Positions 53,563 to 62,989 of a stretch of DNA of 64,000 nt are shown piece after piece. Where the stretch lies: the NCBI RefSeq assembly GCF_002217405.1, contig NZ_MUHE01000011.1, positions 83,952-147,951 on the forward strand. Direction: 5' to 3'. Source of the DNA: Flavobacterium psychrophilum DSM 3660 = ATCC 49418 (lineage in GTDB: Bacteria; Bacteroidota; Bacteroidia; Flavobacteriales; Flavobacteriaceae). The notes under the pieces are model-generated. The model did not search any database, was not told the origin of the DNA, and saw only the letters and a list, made by a program, of their open reading frames with translations. The stretch's first letter is position 1. Each line of letters opens with the position of its first letter. The position numbers and the translations under genes were made by a program.

Positions 53563-54276
53563 TTAATCCTCGTTATCAAATTTACTTTCTTTTTTTTCTT
53601 TTGCAGCAATTTTTCCGCCCACAATAACCACAATTTCCCCTTTTGGTGGTTTTATTTCAAAATGGCTTAAAACTTCTTCGGCTGTACCTCGAATGGTTTC
53701 TTCGTGAAGTTTAGAGATTTCTCGGGAAACAGAAACAGGTCTTTCGGCTCCAAAATACTGAACAAATTCTGCTAATGTTTTTACTAATTTGTGTGGCGAA
53801 ACATATAAAATCATGGTTCTGGTTTCTTCGGCTAAAGCCAAATAACGGGTTTGACGGCCTTTTTTTTCGGGCAAAAAACCTTCAAAAATAAACTTATCAT
53901 TAGGAAAACCACTATTTACTAGAGCGGGCACAAATGCTGTTGCTCCTGGCAAACAATCTACTTCTATATTATTTTCTACACAAGCTCGTGTGAGCAAAAA
54001 TCCTGGGTCTGAAATGGCTGGTGTTCCTGCATCGGAAATTAAAGCAATATTTTCGCCAGTTTGTATGCGTTTTATAATATTCTCGATGGTTTTGTGCTCG
54101 TTGTGCATGTGATGGCTGTGCATGTGGGTCGAAATCTCAAAATGCTTTAAGAGTTTTCCGCTTGTACGAGTGTCTTCGGCAAGAATTAAATCGACTTCTT
54201 TTAGTACCCTAATGGCACGAAAAGTCATGTCTTCAAGGTTACCAATTGGTGTTGGAACTAGATATAATTTCCCCAT
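53563..54276 (-). CDS. rsmI: 16S rRNA 2'-O-ribose C1402 methyltransferase
   Basis: A 237-residue SAM-dependent tetrapyrrole-methylase-fold enzyme. 'LYLVPTPIGNLEDMTFRAIRVL' at the start, 'EDTRTSGKLLKHF', 'ALISDAGTPAISDPGFLL' and 'CLPGATAFVPALVNSGFP' are diagnostic of RsmI, as is the tail 'KGEIVVIVGG'. It methylates C1402 of 16S rRNA in the decoding centre. The start follows the upstream gene's stop directly. Confidence 0.95.
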   Translation of the reverse strand: MGKLYLVPTPIGNLEDMTFRAIRVLKEVDLILAEDTRTSGKLLKHFEISTHMHSHHMHNEHKTIENIIKRIQTGENIALISDAGTPAISDPGFLLTRACVENNIEVDCLPGATAFVPALVNSGFPNDKFIFEGFLPEKKGRQTRYLALAEETRTMILYVSPHKLVKTLAEFVQYFGAERPVSVSREISKLHEETIRGTAEEVLSHFEIKPPKGEIVVIVGGKIAAKEKKESKFDNED

Positions 54277-55104
54277 TTATACAAATTTACTGGCTACAAA
54301 TTCCATAAAACGATTTGCAAATTCTTCTTTTCCTTTCCAATCGTTGTAATCTGGTTTTACCATTTCTTCGATAAAATTCTTGGCGTCTTCTAAGGAATTG
54401 AAAGTAGAGATTTGAGACACTACTCTATTAAAATCTTCTGTGCTACCATCAAATAATTGTTTTTCGAAAGCTAGTTTGTCATTTAATCCAATATTAATAC
54501 TTTTGTTAAGTTTGTCATTAAGATTTGTAACAGGTTTAAGATCTACTTTATCAGAAAAAGTTTCTTTTTCAGTTTTATCTTCTAAAATTTCAACTGCAAT
54601 TGCAGAATCTTCTGTTTTTTTAATGTTAGAAACCCTTTCAAAAACAGGTTCTGGTTGCATATTACTCAAAAAATCATCTATAGAAACTTGCTTTTTTTCT
54701 GGTTTAGAAATTTCGATAATTGGCCATTCTTCTGTTGCTATTTCTGGTTCATCAACAACTACTATTATTTCTTCAGCAATAGCTTCTACTGGAAGTATTT
54801 CTTCATTTATAATATGTACAATTGTTGGCTCATCATTTATTTTGACAAGTAATTCTTCCTCTTTAATTTCTGCCACAATGATTTTTTCATCAAAATCAAA
54901 TGCTTTCTCTAATTTATTTTCAATATCATATAATGAAATTGTTGGTTTTATATCGCCAAAATTTTCTTCAACAAATAATAGTACAGAAAGTTTTTCATAT
55001 AACCTTTGTGTTTGATGATGTAATTCCCGTACATCTTCCTTATTTTTTAGCTTCAAAATTTTGTGTGCAATGCTAATTAATTCGGCTTCTAACTTCTTTT
55101 TCAT
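54277..55104 (-). CDS. Acidic hypothetical protein
   Basis: A 275-residue acidic protein. Residues 1-70 are helical ('ELISIAHKILKLKNKEDVRELHHQTQRLYEKLSVLL' with normal spacing), residues about 75-200 a low-complexity E/V/I-rich linker ('EEIIVVVDEPEI', 'EVEILEDKTEKE'-like), and about 205-275 a second helical domain ('GSTEDFNRVVSQISTFNSLEDA'). No signal peptide or membrane helix. A family of this type precedes rsmI and tdk in several Flavobacteria; function unknown. Translation runs straight into rsmI. Confidence 0.6.
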   Translation of the reverse strand: MKKKLEAELISIAHKILKLKNKEDVRELHHQTQRLYEKLSVLLFVEENFGDIKPTISLYDIENKLEKAFDFDEKIIVAEIKEEELLVKINDEPTIVHIINEEILPVEAIAEEIIVVVDEPEIATEEWPIIEISKPEKKQVSIDDFLSNMQPEPVFERVSNIKKTEDSAIAVEILEDKTEKETFSDKVDLKPVTNLNDKLNKSINIGLNDKLAFEKQLFDGSTEDFNRVVSQISTFNSLEDAKNFIEEMVKPDYNDWKGKEEFANRFMEFVASKFV

Positions 55105-55219
55105 TTGTATATTTTGAAATATTTATTTTATATGTAGAGTTACTTTTATTACAAAAATGCTTTAAAATAATTATTTTATAACTTTTACAATTATACGCTC
55201 TAAAGCTATGTTTTTTTAA

Positions 55220-55227
55220 TAAATTTG
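55220..55227 (+). promoter_or_regulatory. -7 promoter box of tdk
   Basis: Exact TAAATTTG, 53 bp before the tdk ATG. Weak or absent -33 box. Confidence 0.35.
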
Positions 55228-55280
55228 TTCTGTTACAAAGTAATAAAAACTATTCATTTTTATCATTATAAAAATAAAAA

Positions 55281-55889
55281 ATGTTTCTCGAAAATACAGT
55301 AAATCATAAAGAGCAGTTTGGTTGGATTGAAGTTATTTGCGGATCGATGTTTTCGGGTAAAACCGAGGAGTTAATTCGTAGATTAAAAAGAGCACAATTT
55401 GCCAAACAAAAAGTCGAAATTTTTAAACCCACTATCGATACCAGATATGATGACGAAATGGTGGTTTCGCACAACAAAAACGAGATTAGATCTACGCCTG
55501 TTCCCGCAGCTGCAAACATTGCAATTTTAGCCCAAGGTTGCGATGTTGTTGGGATTGATGAGGCGCAATTTTTTGATGACGAGATTGTAAAAATTTGTAA
55601 TGACCTTGCCAATTCAGGCATTAGAGTTATTGTGGCTGGATTGGACATGGATTTTAAAGGAAATCCTTTTGGCCCCATGCCAGCACTTATGGCAACGGCA
55701 GAATATGTTACAAAAGTACACGCCGTTTGTACCCGTACAGGAAATTTGGCCAATTATAGTTTTCGCAAAACCGATAATGACAAACTCGTTATGCTTGGCG
55801 AAACCGAAGAATACGAACCCTTAAGTCGTGCCGCATATTATAATGCCATGAGAGAAAATATGATTGTAAAAGATGCTGAACATTTATAA
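55281..55889 (+). CDS. tdk: Thymidine kinase
   Basis: A 202-residue type II thymidine kinase for deoxythymidine salvage. The P-loop is at residues 21-28 ('[18 protein letters not shown]'), the Mg2+ DEAQFF motif near 92-97 ('[11 protein letters not shown]'), and '[15 protein letters not shown]' follows. A zinc site and the lasso '[11 protein letters not shown]' are at the C-terminus, although one family Cys pair appears reduced. Length is normal. The cell wall gene murF-alr starts about 18 bp downstream. Confidence 0.93.
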   Translation: MFLENTVNHKEQFGWIEVICGSMFSGKTEELIRRLKRAQFAKQKVEIFKPTIDTRYDDEMVVSHNKNEIRSTPVPAAANIAILAQGCDVVGIDEAQFFDDEIVKICNDLANSGIRVIVAGLDMDFKGNPFGPMPALMATAEYVTKVHAVCTRTGNLANYSFRKTDNDKLVMLGETEEYEPLSRAAYYNAMRENMIVKDAEHL

Positions 55890-55907
55890 TAAAAAAAATT
55901 GGACCCA

Positions 55908-58352
55908 TTGACTATATCCTTACACAATATAATTCCTATTCTAGATGCCAATTTTCAGGGTATTGACGATAATATTTACTACGATAATATCTCGATAGAT
56001 AGTCGTTCGCTTCAAAACAACGAAAACACTTTGTTTTTTGCACTAGTTGGTCCTAATAATGATGCCCATATTTATATTGGAGATTTAATCTCCAAAGGTG
56101 TTAAAAACTTTGTAGTTACCTATATTCCTAAAAGATTAACTGGCAAAGCAAATTTTTTAATTGTAAAAAATACTCTTGTAGCTTTACAAATATTTGCCCG
56201 TTATTATCGTAATTTATTTCATTTTCCAATCATAGGAATTACAGGAAGCAACGGAAAAACCATTGTAAAAGAATGGCTTAATTTCTTATTAAGTCCTGAT
56301 TATAATATAATTAGAAGTCCTAAAAGCTACAATTCGCAAGTTGGCGTTCCCCTTTCTGTGATTGCAATTAATGAAAATCATAATTTAGGCATTTTTGAAG
56401 CCGGAATTTCTACCAAAGACGAAATGGAAAATCTTCAAAAAATAATACAGCCAACCATTGGGATTTTAACCAATATAGGGACCGCTCATGATGAAGGTTT
56501 TGCTGATATTTCTGAGAAAATAAAAGAAAAACTCAAGCTATTTACTGCCGTAGAAGTTTTAATTCTTAATAAGAATAAAACCATCGAAACTTTTATTAAC
56601 AAAGAGATTAATACTTTTACTTGGAGTACAAATGATCAGTCTGCCGATGTTTTTTTTCAGAAAAAAACACTCAATGATCATGCTCTTTTGAATATTACAA
56701 ATCAGGGGAAATATTTTAAAATAAAAATTCCATTTATTGATGAAGCTTCACTAGAAAACAGCATGCATTGCATTTTGGTAATGTTATATTTGAAGTATGA
56801 TTTAGATACAATTAAGCATCGTATTTCTCAATTATTTCCAGTCGAAATGCGATTGAAGGTAAAAAACGGAATTAACAATTGTACTTTAATTGATGATAGT
56901 TATAGTTCTGATTTTCAGTCTTTAAAAATAGCTTTAGATTTTCTTGAAAATCAAAAACAACACTTAAAAAAAACACTCATTTTATCAGATATTTATCAGT
57001 CAGGATTAGAAAACGAAGACTTATATGTTCGTGTTTCTCAGCTTATTATTTCAAACAAAATAAATCGAGTAATTTGCATTGGAGGTGTAATTTCTAAATA
57101 TAAAAACAAGTTTCTCAATGTCATTTCTTACCTTTCAACAAATGATTTTATTGAAGATTTTGACAATCTAGATTTTACAAACGAAACTATTTTAATAAAA
57201 GGATCTCGACATTTCGAATTCGAAAAAATTGTAACCTTACTCGAGGAAAAAACACATGAAACAGTTTTAGAAATTAACCTTAATGCCATAAGCCATAATT
57301 TAAATTACTTCAAATCGAAACTAAATCCCAAAACCAAAATCATGGTTATGGTAAAAGCTTTTGGTTACGGAAGTGGCTCATTTGAGATTGCCAAACTCCT
57401 CGCCCACCACAAAGTAAATTATCTTGGTGTGGCATTCGCCGATGAAGGAATCGAACTCCGCCAAGCAGGCATTCAATTACCTATCATGGTTCTAAATCCA
57501 GAAATGACCAGTTTCCCATCGATAATTCAATACAATTTAGAACCCGAAATATATAGTATTCGAGGTCTGAAAGCATTTATAAAAATTACCCAACAAAAAG
57601 AACTTACCAGTTATCCTATACATATTAAGATAAATACAGGTATGAATCGTTTGGGTTTTGATGCGCAAATTATTCCAGAACTCATCTCAATATTACAAAA
57701 GCATGATTCAGTTTTGGTAAAAAGTATTTTGTCTCATTTAGCGGCAAGCGATGATTTAGCACAGGATATTTTTACCCGAAAACAAATTTCAGATTTTGAT
57801 ACAATATCTAATAAAATTACCACAAAATTAAAAATAAATCCTATTCGCCATATTTCAAACACCTCTGCAATAAGCAATTATCCGCAAGCGCAGTTTGATA
57901 TGGTTCGATTAGGCATTGGGTTATATGGCGTTTCTAATGATGCCAATGAAACAAAAAAACTTGAAAATGTAGGGACATTAAAATCGATAATTTCACAAAT
58001 TCGCAATTTAAACAGTGGCCAAAGCGTAGGGTATAATAGACGGTTTATGGTAAAAAAACCTACTACAATTGCTACAATCCCAATAGGCTATGCCGACGGA
58101 ATTTCACGTGCTTGGGGAAATGAAGTTGGTTATGTTTTAGTTAATGAACAAAAAGCCCCCATCGTAGGAAGTATTTGTATGGATATGCTAATGATAGATG
58201 TCACAAAAATTAATTGTTCTGAAGGTAATCAAGTAATTATCTTTGGCAAGACCCCATCAGTAACCACCATCGCAAAAGCAACAAAAACAATACCTTACGA
58301 AATATTAACAAGTATTTCAAGCAGGGTAAAACGGGTTTTTTACAGAGAATAA
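55908..58352 (+). CDS. murF: Bifunctional UDP-MurNAc-tripeptide:D-Ala-D-Ala ligase / alanine racemase
   Basis: A fusion enzyme of peptidoglycan synthesis, about 814 residues. MurF covers about 1-445, with the ATP site 'ITGSNGKTIVKEWL' near residue 111. Alanine racemase covers about 455-814: the PLP lysine (in 'MVMVKAFGYGSG') and the late 'DMLMIDVTK' are present. Supplying D-alanine to the ligase from one polypeptide is a Bacteroidota trait. No ATG exists near the start; the frame can begin only at TTG codons 55899 or 55908. I take 55908 (M-T-I-S-L-H-N) because homologues begin at that point. Confidence 0.92.
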   Translation: MTISLHNIIPILDANFQGIDDNIYYDNISIDSRSLQNNENTLFFALVGPNNDAHIYIGDLISKGVKNFVVTYIPKRLTGKANFLIVKNTLVALQIFARYYRNLFHFPIIGITGSNGKTIVKEWLNFLLSPDYNIIRSPKSYNSQVGVPLSVIAINENHNLGIFEAGISTKDEMENLQKIIQPTIGILTNIGTAHDEGFADISEKIKEKLKLFTAVEVLILNKNKTIETFINKEINTFTWSTNDQSADVFFQKKTLNDHALLNITNQGKYFKIKIPFIDEASLENSMHCILVMLYLKYDLDTIKHRISQLFPVEMRLKVKNGINNCTLIDDSYSSDFQSLKIALDFLENQKQHLKKTLILSDIYQSGLENEDLYVRVSQLIISNKINRVICIGGVISKYKNKFLNVISYLSTNDFIEDFDNLDFTNETILIKGSRHFEFEKIVTLLEEKTHETVLEINLNAISHNLNYFKSKLNPKTKIMVMVKAFGYGSGSFEIAKLLAHHKVNYLGVAFADEGIELRQAGIQLPIMVLNPEMTSFPSIIQYNLEPEIYSIRGLKAFIKITQQKELTSYPIHIKINTGMNRLGFDAQIIPELISILQKHDSVLVKSILSHLAASDDLAQDIFTRKQISDFDTISNKITTKLKINPIRHISNTSAISNYPQAQFDMVRLGIGLYGVSNDANETKKLENVGTLKSIISQIRNLNSGQSVGYNRRFMVKKPTTIATIPIGYADGISRAWGNEVGYVLVNEQKAPIVGSICMDMLMIDVTKINCSEGNQVIIFGKTPSVTTIAKATKTIPYEILTSISSRVKRVFYRE

Positions 58353-58438
58353 TTACACGAAATTTGGTTCTTATTAAAATAAAATCTTAAATTAGCTTTT
58401 TTTAAAAATTTTAAAAATAATTTAAAAACAAACAAATT

Positions 58439-58855
58439 ATGGGTTTTTTCGCAGATTTTAAAGCATCTTTAATGAAAGGTGACGTATTAAGTTTAGCAAC
58501 TGCGGTTGTTATTGGTGGGGCATTTGGGAAAATTGTTGGTTCAGCAGTTGATGATATTATTATGCCAATTGTAGGAGTATTAACAGGTGGAGTAGATTTT
58601 ACAACTAAATTTATTGCCTTAAACGGACAAAGCTATGCTGATTTAGCAGCAGCAAAAACTGCAGGAGCAGCTTGTTTAACATACGGAAATTTAGTGCAAG
58701 CAATCATAAACTTTATTATTATTTCGTTCTTCATATTCGTAGTTTTAAGAGCTGCAGAAAAAGCAAAAAAGAAAGAAGAAGCAGCTCCAACTGCACCAGC
58801 AGGACCTTCGCAAGAAGAATTGCTTACACAAATTAGAGATTTATTAAAAAAATAA
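58439..58855 (+). CDS. mscL: Large-conductance mechanosensitive channel
   Basis: A 138-residue pentameric inner-membrane channel that opens on membrane tension to release solutes in hypo-osmotic shock. '[34 protein letters not shown]' (with normal spacing) is the S1/TM1 signature; TM2 is about 88-108 ('[20 protein letters not shown]') and the C-terminal bundle ('[15 protein letters not shown]') is intact. Length is normal. Monocistronic. Confidence 0.95.
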
Positions 58856-59001
58856 ATAACAAAAGGACTTTAGACTACCCAAAAAAACAGAAAATATTAT
58901 TTCATAATAATTTATAAAAAACTTACTATTTATTTTAGAATAAATTTAAGAATACTATATATAATAAGTATTAAATTGCGACATAAAACATAAACAACGC
59001 T

Positions 59002-60555
59002 ATGAACAGCATTAAAATACTTTGGGTAGACGACGAAATCGATTTGCTAAAGCCACATATTTTATTTCTAGAAAAGAAAAATTATATCATAACTACTTGT
59101 AATAACGGCCGTGATGCGGTAGATATATTTCAAGAAGAAAATTTTGATATAGTTTTTCTTGATGAAAATATGCCTGGAATGTCAGGGTTAGAAACCCTTG
59201 CAGAAATAAAAGAAAAAAAATCTTCAATACCTGTAATCATGATTACAAAAAGTGAAGAAGAACATATCATGGAAGAAGCAATTGGAAGTAAAATTGCAGA
59301 TTATTTGATAAAACCTGTCAATCCGAATCAAATTTTATTGAGTTTAAAGAAAAATTTAGACCACTCGCGTTTAATTTCTGAAAAAACAACACTAGATTAC
59401 CAGAAAGAATTCCGTAAAATTTCTATGGAGATGAATATGGTCAATTCCTATGAAGATTGGGTAGAATTTTATAAAAAATTAATCTTCTGGGAGCTTGAAT
59501 TAGAGAATATTGATGACCAAAATATGTTTCAAATTCTAGAATCTCAAAAAGCAGAAGCCAATAATTTATTTGGAAAATTTATCGAAAAAAATTATGAAGA
59601 CTGGTTCGAACCAAAAGCCGACAAGCCAGTACAATCTCACGATTTATTTAAAAAATTAGTTATTCCAGAACTTAAAAAAGAAGAAAATGTACTTTTTGTT
59701 GTAATCGATAACTTGCGTTATGACCAATGGAAAGCCTTCGAAAACGTTGTAAACAATCATTACAAACTAGAAAGTGAAGTCCCTTATTTTGCCATTTTGC
59801 CAACAGCCACACAATATGCTCGAAATGCAATTTTTTCGGGTTTACTACCCTCGGAAATGGAAAAACAATTTCCACAATACTGGAAAAATGATACCGAAGA
59901 TGGAGGGAAAAACCTTTACGAAGCAGAATTTCTTACCGCACAGCTAAAACGAAATGGTTTAAATATCGAACAAGAATATTTCAAAATAACCAATCTAAAT
60001 AACGGAAAAAAATTAGCAGAAAATTTTAAATCATTAAAAGACAAAAAATTAGTTACCGTAGTTTATAACTTTATAGATATGCTATCGCATGCTAAAACCG
60101 ATATGGATGTAGTAAAAGAGTTAGCATCAGATGACAAAGCATACCGGTCATTAACCTTAAGCTGGTTTAAAAATTCTCCATTACTAGAAATAATTCAACA
60201 AGCTCAAAAACTAGGCTTCAAACTAATTATAACCACGGATCACGGAACAATAAATTGCAAAAATCCGTCTAAAGTTATAGGAGATAAAAATACAAGTTTA
60301 AACTTACGTTACAAAACTGGCCGTAGTTTAACTTACGAAAACAAAGAAGTATACGCAGTAAAAGATCCTAAAAAAATTGGTTTACCATCTATAAATATGA
60401 CAAGTATTTATATTTTTGCAAAAAATGATATTTTTTTAGCTTATGTAAATAATTACAATCATTATGTAAGTTATTACCGAAATACTTACCAACACGGAGG
60501 AATTTCGCTCGAAGAAGTTATTGTACCATTTTTAGTATTTAGCCCAAAAAAATAA
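59002..60555 (+). CDS. porX: PorX: receiver-PglZ response regulator of type IX secretion
   Basis: A 517-residue two-domain regulator. The receiver has D10, D11 and phospho-acceptor D54 in 'VFLDENMPGMSG', T77-type 'MITKSE' and K103 in 'LIKPVN'. A helical linker (about 120-210) leads to a PglZ alkaline-phosphatase-like domain ('VVIDNLRYDQWKAFE', 'NATQYARNAIFSGLLP'-like 'TQYARNAIFSGLLPSEM', 'FIDMLSHAKTD', 'ITTDHGTINC'). In known cases PorX is phosphorylated by PorY and controls T9SS function. The T9SS cargo in this window, the M43 protease at 12373-16029, fits a working system. Confidence 0.95.
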   Translation: MNSIKILWVDDEIDLLKPHILFLEKKNYIITTCNNGRDAVDIFQEENFDIVFLDENMPGMSGLETLAEIKEKKSSIPVIMITKSEEEHIMEEAIGSKIADYLIKPVNPNQILLSLKKNLDHSRLISEKTTLDYQKEFRKISMEMNMVNSYEDWVEFYKKLIFWELELENIDDQNMFQILESQKAEANNLFGKFIEKNYEDWFEPKADKPVQSHDLFKKLVIPELKKEENVLFVVIDNLRYDQWKAFENVVNNHYKLESEVPYFAILPTATQYARNAIFSGLLPSEMEKQFPQYWKNDTEDGGKNLYEAEFLTAQLKRNGLNIEQEYFKITNLNNGKKLAENFKSLKDKKLVTVVYNFIDMLSHAKTDMDVVKELASDDKAYRSLTLSWFKNSPLLEIIQQAQKLGFKLIITTDHGTINCKNPSKVIGDKNTSLNLRYKTGRSLTYENKEVYAVKDPKKIGLPSINMTSIYIFAKNDIFLAYVNNYNHYVSYYRNTYQHGGISLEEVIVPFLVFSPKK

Positions 60556-60646
60556 AATTTCATTTTTAGCGCAGACCCTTATTTATATAATTATCTAACA
60601 ATCTGCAACAAAAAAATAATCTATAAACAATAATTATATTGTTAAA

Positions 60647-61054
60647 ATGAAAATCGAATTTAATCTTGACGAAATTGAAATTGTTTCAAAAAAAATTTTA
60701 AGTAAAAATCCTGAAAAATTAATCCTCTTTAACGGAGAAATGGGCGCTGGAAAAACAACTTTAATTAAAGTTTTATGCAAACAATTAGGGGTAAAAAGCC
60801 CAACAAGTAGCCCTACATTTTCTTTAGTAAATGAATACAAAAGCGATAATAATAAATTGATTTATCATTTTGATTTGTACCGACTAAAAAATCAGAATGA
60901 AGCACTAGACATGGGAATAGATGAATATTTGTATTCTGAAAACTGGTGTTTTATAGAATGGTCAGAAAAAATATCCGATTTAATACCAGAAAAGCATTCG
61001 ATAATTACCATTTCAGTCTTAAATAACAATAAAAGATTAATTGAACTTAAATAA
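60647..61054 (+). CDS. tsaE: tRNA threonylcarbamoyladenosine biosynthesis ATPase TsaE
   Basis: A 135-residue P-loop protein required for t6A37 modification. The Walker A at residues 30-37 ('FNGEMGAGKTTLIKVLCKQLG') is followed by 'SPTFSLVNEY', 'IYHFDLYRL' and the family hallmark 'ENWCFIEWSEKI'. Length is normal. It lies between porX and ald on the same strand, but with an intergenic gap that may hold its own promoter. Confidence 0.95.
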   Translation: MKIEFNLDEIEIVSKKILSKNPEKLILFNGEMGAGKTTLIKVLCKQLGVKSPTSSPTFSLVNEYKSDNNKLIYHFDLYRLKNQNEALDMGIDEYLYSENWCFIEWSEKISDLIPEKHSIITISVLNNNKRLIELK

Positions 61055-61097
61055 ATGTACTAAATTTTCGTAATTTGTGCAAAATAAGATTTTTACC

Positions 61098-62291
61098 ATG
61101 ACAATTACACCTTTTAGCAAACAAGATTTACTTCCACAAGAAGAAAAACTAGAAATAGCTAAGCACAAGAGCGAACTTTTTATTGGTATTCCAAAAGAAA
61201 CCTCCTATCAGGAACGCAGAATTTGCCTAACACCAGATGCCGTAAATGCAATGACTGCTCAAGGTCATAGGGTTTTGATAGAAGCAGGAGCAGGAGAAAA
61301 TTCGAGTTATTCCGACAAGAATTATAGTGATGCAGGAGCAGAAATAACCAACGATACTAAAAAAGTTTTGGCTTGTCCGATGATCTTAAAAGTAGAGCCT
61401 GCAACTTTAGTTGAAATAGAAATGATGCACCCTAAAACGATTATCATTTCAGCAATTCAACTAAAGACTAGAAAGAAAGAATATTTTGAAGCCCTACAGA
61501 AGAAAAAAATAACCGCTTTAGCTTTCGAATACATTAAAGATGAAGATGGGTCATTTCCAGCTGTAAAATCGCTAAGCGAAATTGCAGGAACAGCATCTGT
61601 GCTAGTGGCTGCAGAATTGCTAACGGCAAGTAAATTCGGAAACGGACTTCTTTTTGGAAACATAACAGGCGTCCCTCCTACCGAAGTTGTAATTCTGGGT
61701 GCTGGAACTGTGGCAGAATTTGCTGCCAGAACCGCCATAGGATTGGGCGCAAGTGTTAAAGTTTTTGATAATTCAATAACAAAATTACGCCGTTTGCAAA
61801 ACAATTTAAATCAAAGAATATTTACTTCAACCATTCAAAATAAAACGTTACTAAAATCATTACAACGTTGCGATGTTGCTATTGGCGCAATAAGAGGAAA
61901 ATACAGAGCCCCAATTGTAGTAAGCCAAACCATGGTAGAACACATGAAAAAAGGCTCTGTGATTATTGATGTAAGTATCGATACAGGAGGATGTTTCGAA
62001 ACTTCAGAAATTACGACTCACGAAAACCCTACATTCATAAAAAACGGAATTATTCACTATTGCGTACCCAATATTCCTTCTAGATATTCCAAAACAGCAT
62101 CGTTATCTATTAGTAATATCATCACACCATATTTACTTCAAATTGCAGATGATGGTGGAATAGAAAGTGCTATTCGTTGCGATTCAGGTCTAAAAAATGG
62201 TGTTTATTTCTACCACGGAATTTTAACCAATAAAACTATTGGCGAATGGTTCAATTTGAATCATCGAGATATAAATTTAATTGTATTTTAA
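61098..62291 (+). CDS. ald: Alanine dehydrogenase
   Basis: A 397-residue NAD-dependent enzyme for L-alanine/pyruvate interconversion. 'IGIPKETSYQERRICLTPDAVNAM' (with normal spacing) is the AlaDh/PNT N-terminus, and the Rossmann motif is 'VVILGAGTVAEFAARTAIGLGA'. 'GSVIIDVSIDTGGCFETS' and 'HYCVPNIPSRYSKTAS' complete the active side. The first about 35 residues before the core are longer than in many homologues. The ATG at 61098 is chosen over a GTG 21 bases earlier. Confidence 0.92.
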   Translation: MTITPFSKQDLLPQEEKLEIAKHKSELFIGIPKETSYQERRICLTPDAVNAMTAQGHRVLIEAGAGENSSYSDKNYSDAGAEITNDTKKVLACPMILKVEPATLVEIEMMHPKTIIISAIQLKTRKKEYFEALQKKKITALAFEYIKDEDGSFPAVKSLSEIAGTASVLVAAELLTASKFGNGLLFGNITGVPPTEVVILGAGTVAEFAARTAIGLGASVKVFDNSITKLRRLQNNLNQRIFTSTIQNKTLLKSLQRCDVAIGAIRGKYRAPIVVSQTMVEHMKKGSVIIDVSIDTGGCFETSEITTHENPTFIKNGIIHYCVPNIPSRYSKTASLSISNIITPYLLQIADDGGIESAIRCDSGLKNGVYFYHGILTNKTIGEWFNLNHRDINLIVF

Positions 62292-62315
62292 ATTCTAAAT
62301 TCAGTTAATTCTAGC

Positions 62316-62323
62316 TACTTTTG
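62316..62323 (+). promoter_or_regulatory. -7 promoter box of the DUF4258-like gene
   Basis: Exact TACTTTTG, 20 bp before the ATG at 62344. Confidence 0.4.
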
Positions 62324-62343
62324 CTAAAATAAAATAAAATAAA

Positions 62344-62718
62344 ATGAAATTTTCTTACAGACTAAGTTATTATCTTTTTGGATTCCTTGTGGGTTGCATA
62401 TTTTTATTTTTTGTATTAAATAAAAAAAATACCCGTTGCACTTATTTTCCTAATGATAGGGTTTTAAATAATTTAAGATCGAAACCATTTTATTACTCTA
62501 ATGTAGCATCAAAAGAATTAGCGGAAGATTGGTTAGATACCATCGATGTAAAAAACACTTTACAATATGGCGATGTAGATTTTAGCAGAAGCAATCTTAA
62601 AATATCGAAAGGCAAATTATATACGATAATTGGCAAAACCATTAAAAATCAACCTATTGAAGTTATAGTGGAAAATTATGAAGACAAGGTAGTTTTAAAA
62701 GAAGTAAAAAAACAATAA
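62344..62718 (+). CDS. DUF4258 domain-like membrane-anchored protein
   Basis: A 124-residue protein with one N-terminal transmembrane helix (about 8-26, 'YLFGFLVGCIFLFFVL') and a soluble C-terminal domain. 'KNTRCTYFPNDRVLNNLRSKPF' and 'GKTIKNQPIEVIVEN' resemble the DUF4258 fold in flavobacterial proteins, a family of unknown function with a strand-rich core. The helix suggests that the domain faces the periplasm. Assignment to DUF4258 is from memory of the pattern, so moderate. Confidence 0.55.
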   Translation: MKFSYRLSYYLFGFLVGCIFLFFVLNKKNTRCTYFPNDRVLNNLRSKPFYYSNVASKELAEDWLDTIDVKNTLQYGDVDFSRSNLKISKGKLYTIIGKTIKNQPIEVIVENYEDKVVLKEVKKQ

Positions 62719-62736
62719 TTTATTTCAAAAAAAAGA

Positions 62737-62766
62737 TTGTTTATATAAAAAAAGGTCTTATATTTG
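62737..62766 (+). promoter_or_regulatory. Promoter of tRNA-Val
   Basis: TTG at 62737-62739, 19 bp, then an exact TATATTTG at 62759-62766. The tRNA starts 34 bp downstream. Confidence 0.85.
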
Positions 62767-62800
62767 CACTCGCAATAGCGCAAGAGATTGCAACCCGAAA

Positions 62801-62875
62801 GGGCGATTAGCTCAGCTGGTTCAGAGCACCTCGTTTACACCGAGGGGGTCGGGGGTTCGAACCCCTCATCGCCCA
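62801..62875 (+). tRNA. tRNA-Val (anticodon TAC)
   Basis: Acceptor GGGCGAT pairs with ATCGCCC; D arm GCTC...GAGC; anticodon stem CCTCG/CGAGG with loop TTTACAC, giving anticodon TAC (reads GUA and other valine codons); T arm GGGGG TTCGAAC CCCTC with one G-U pair. CCA is not encoded. A perfect promoter precedes it and a terminator follows. Confidence 0.95.
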
Positions 62876-62898
62876 CAAGTTTAATAACAAATGGTTTC

Positions 62899-62935
62899 AA
62901 AACCCTATAAATCTTATGATTTATAGGGTTTTTTC
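62899..62935 (+). terminator. Terminator of tRNA-Val
   Basis: AAAACCCTATAAATC and GATTTATAGGGTTTT form a strong stem around TTAT, followed by a T run. Confidence 0.88.
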
Positions 62936-62989
62936 TTTTGCGCATATACCAAATTATTCATTCAATCTTAATTGGAAAGGGAATCAAGG

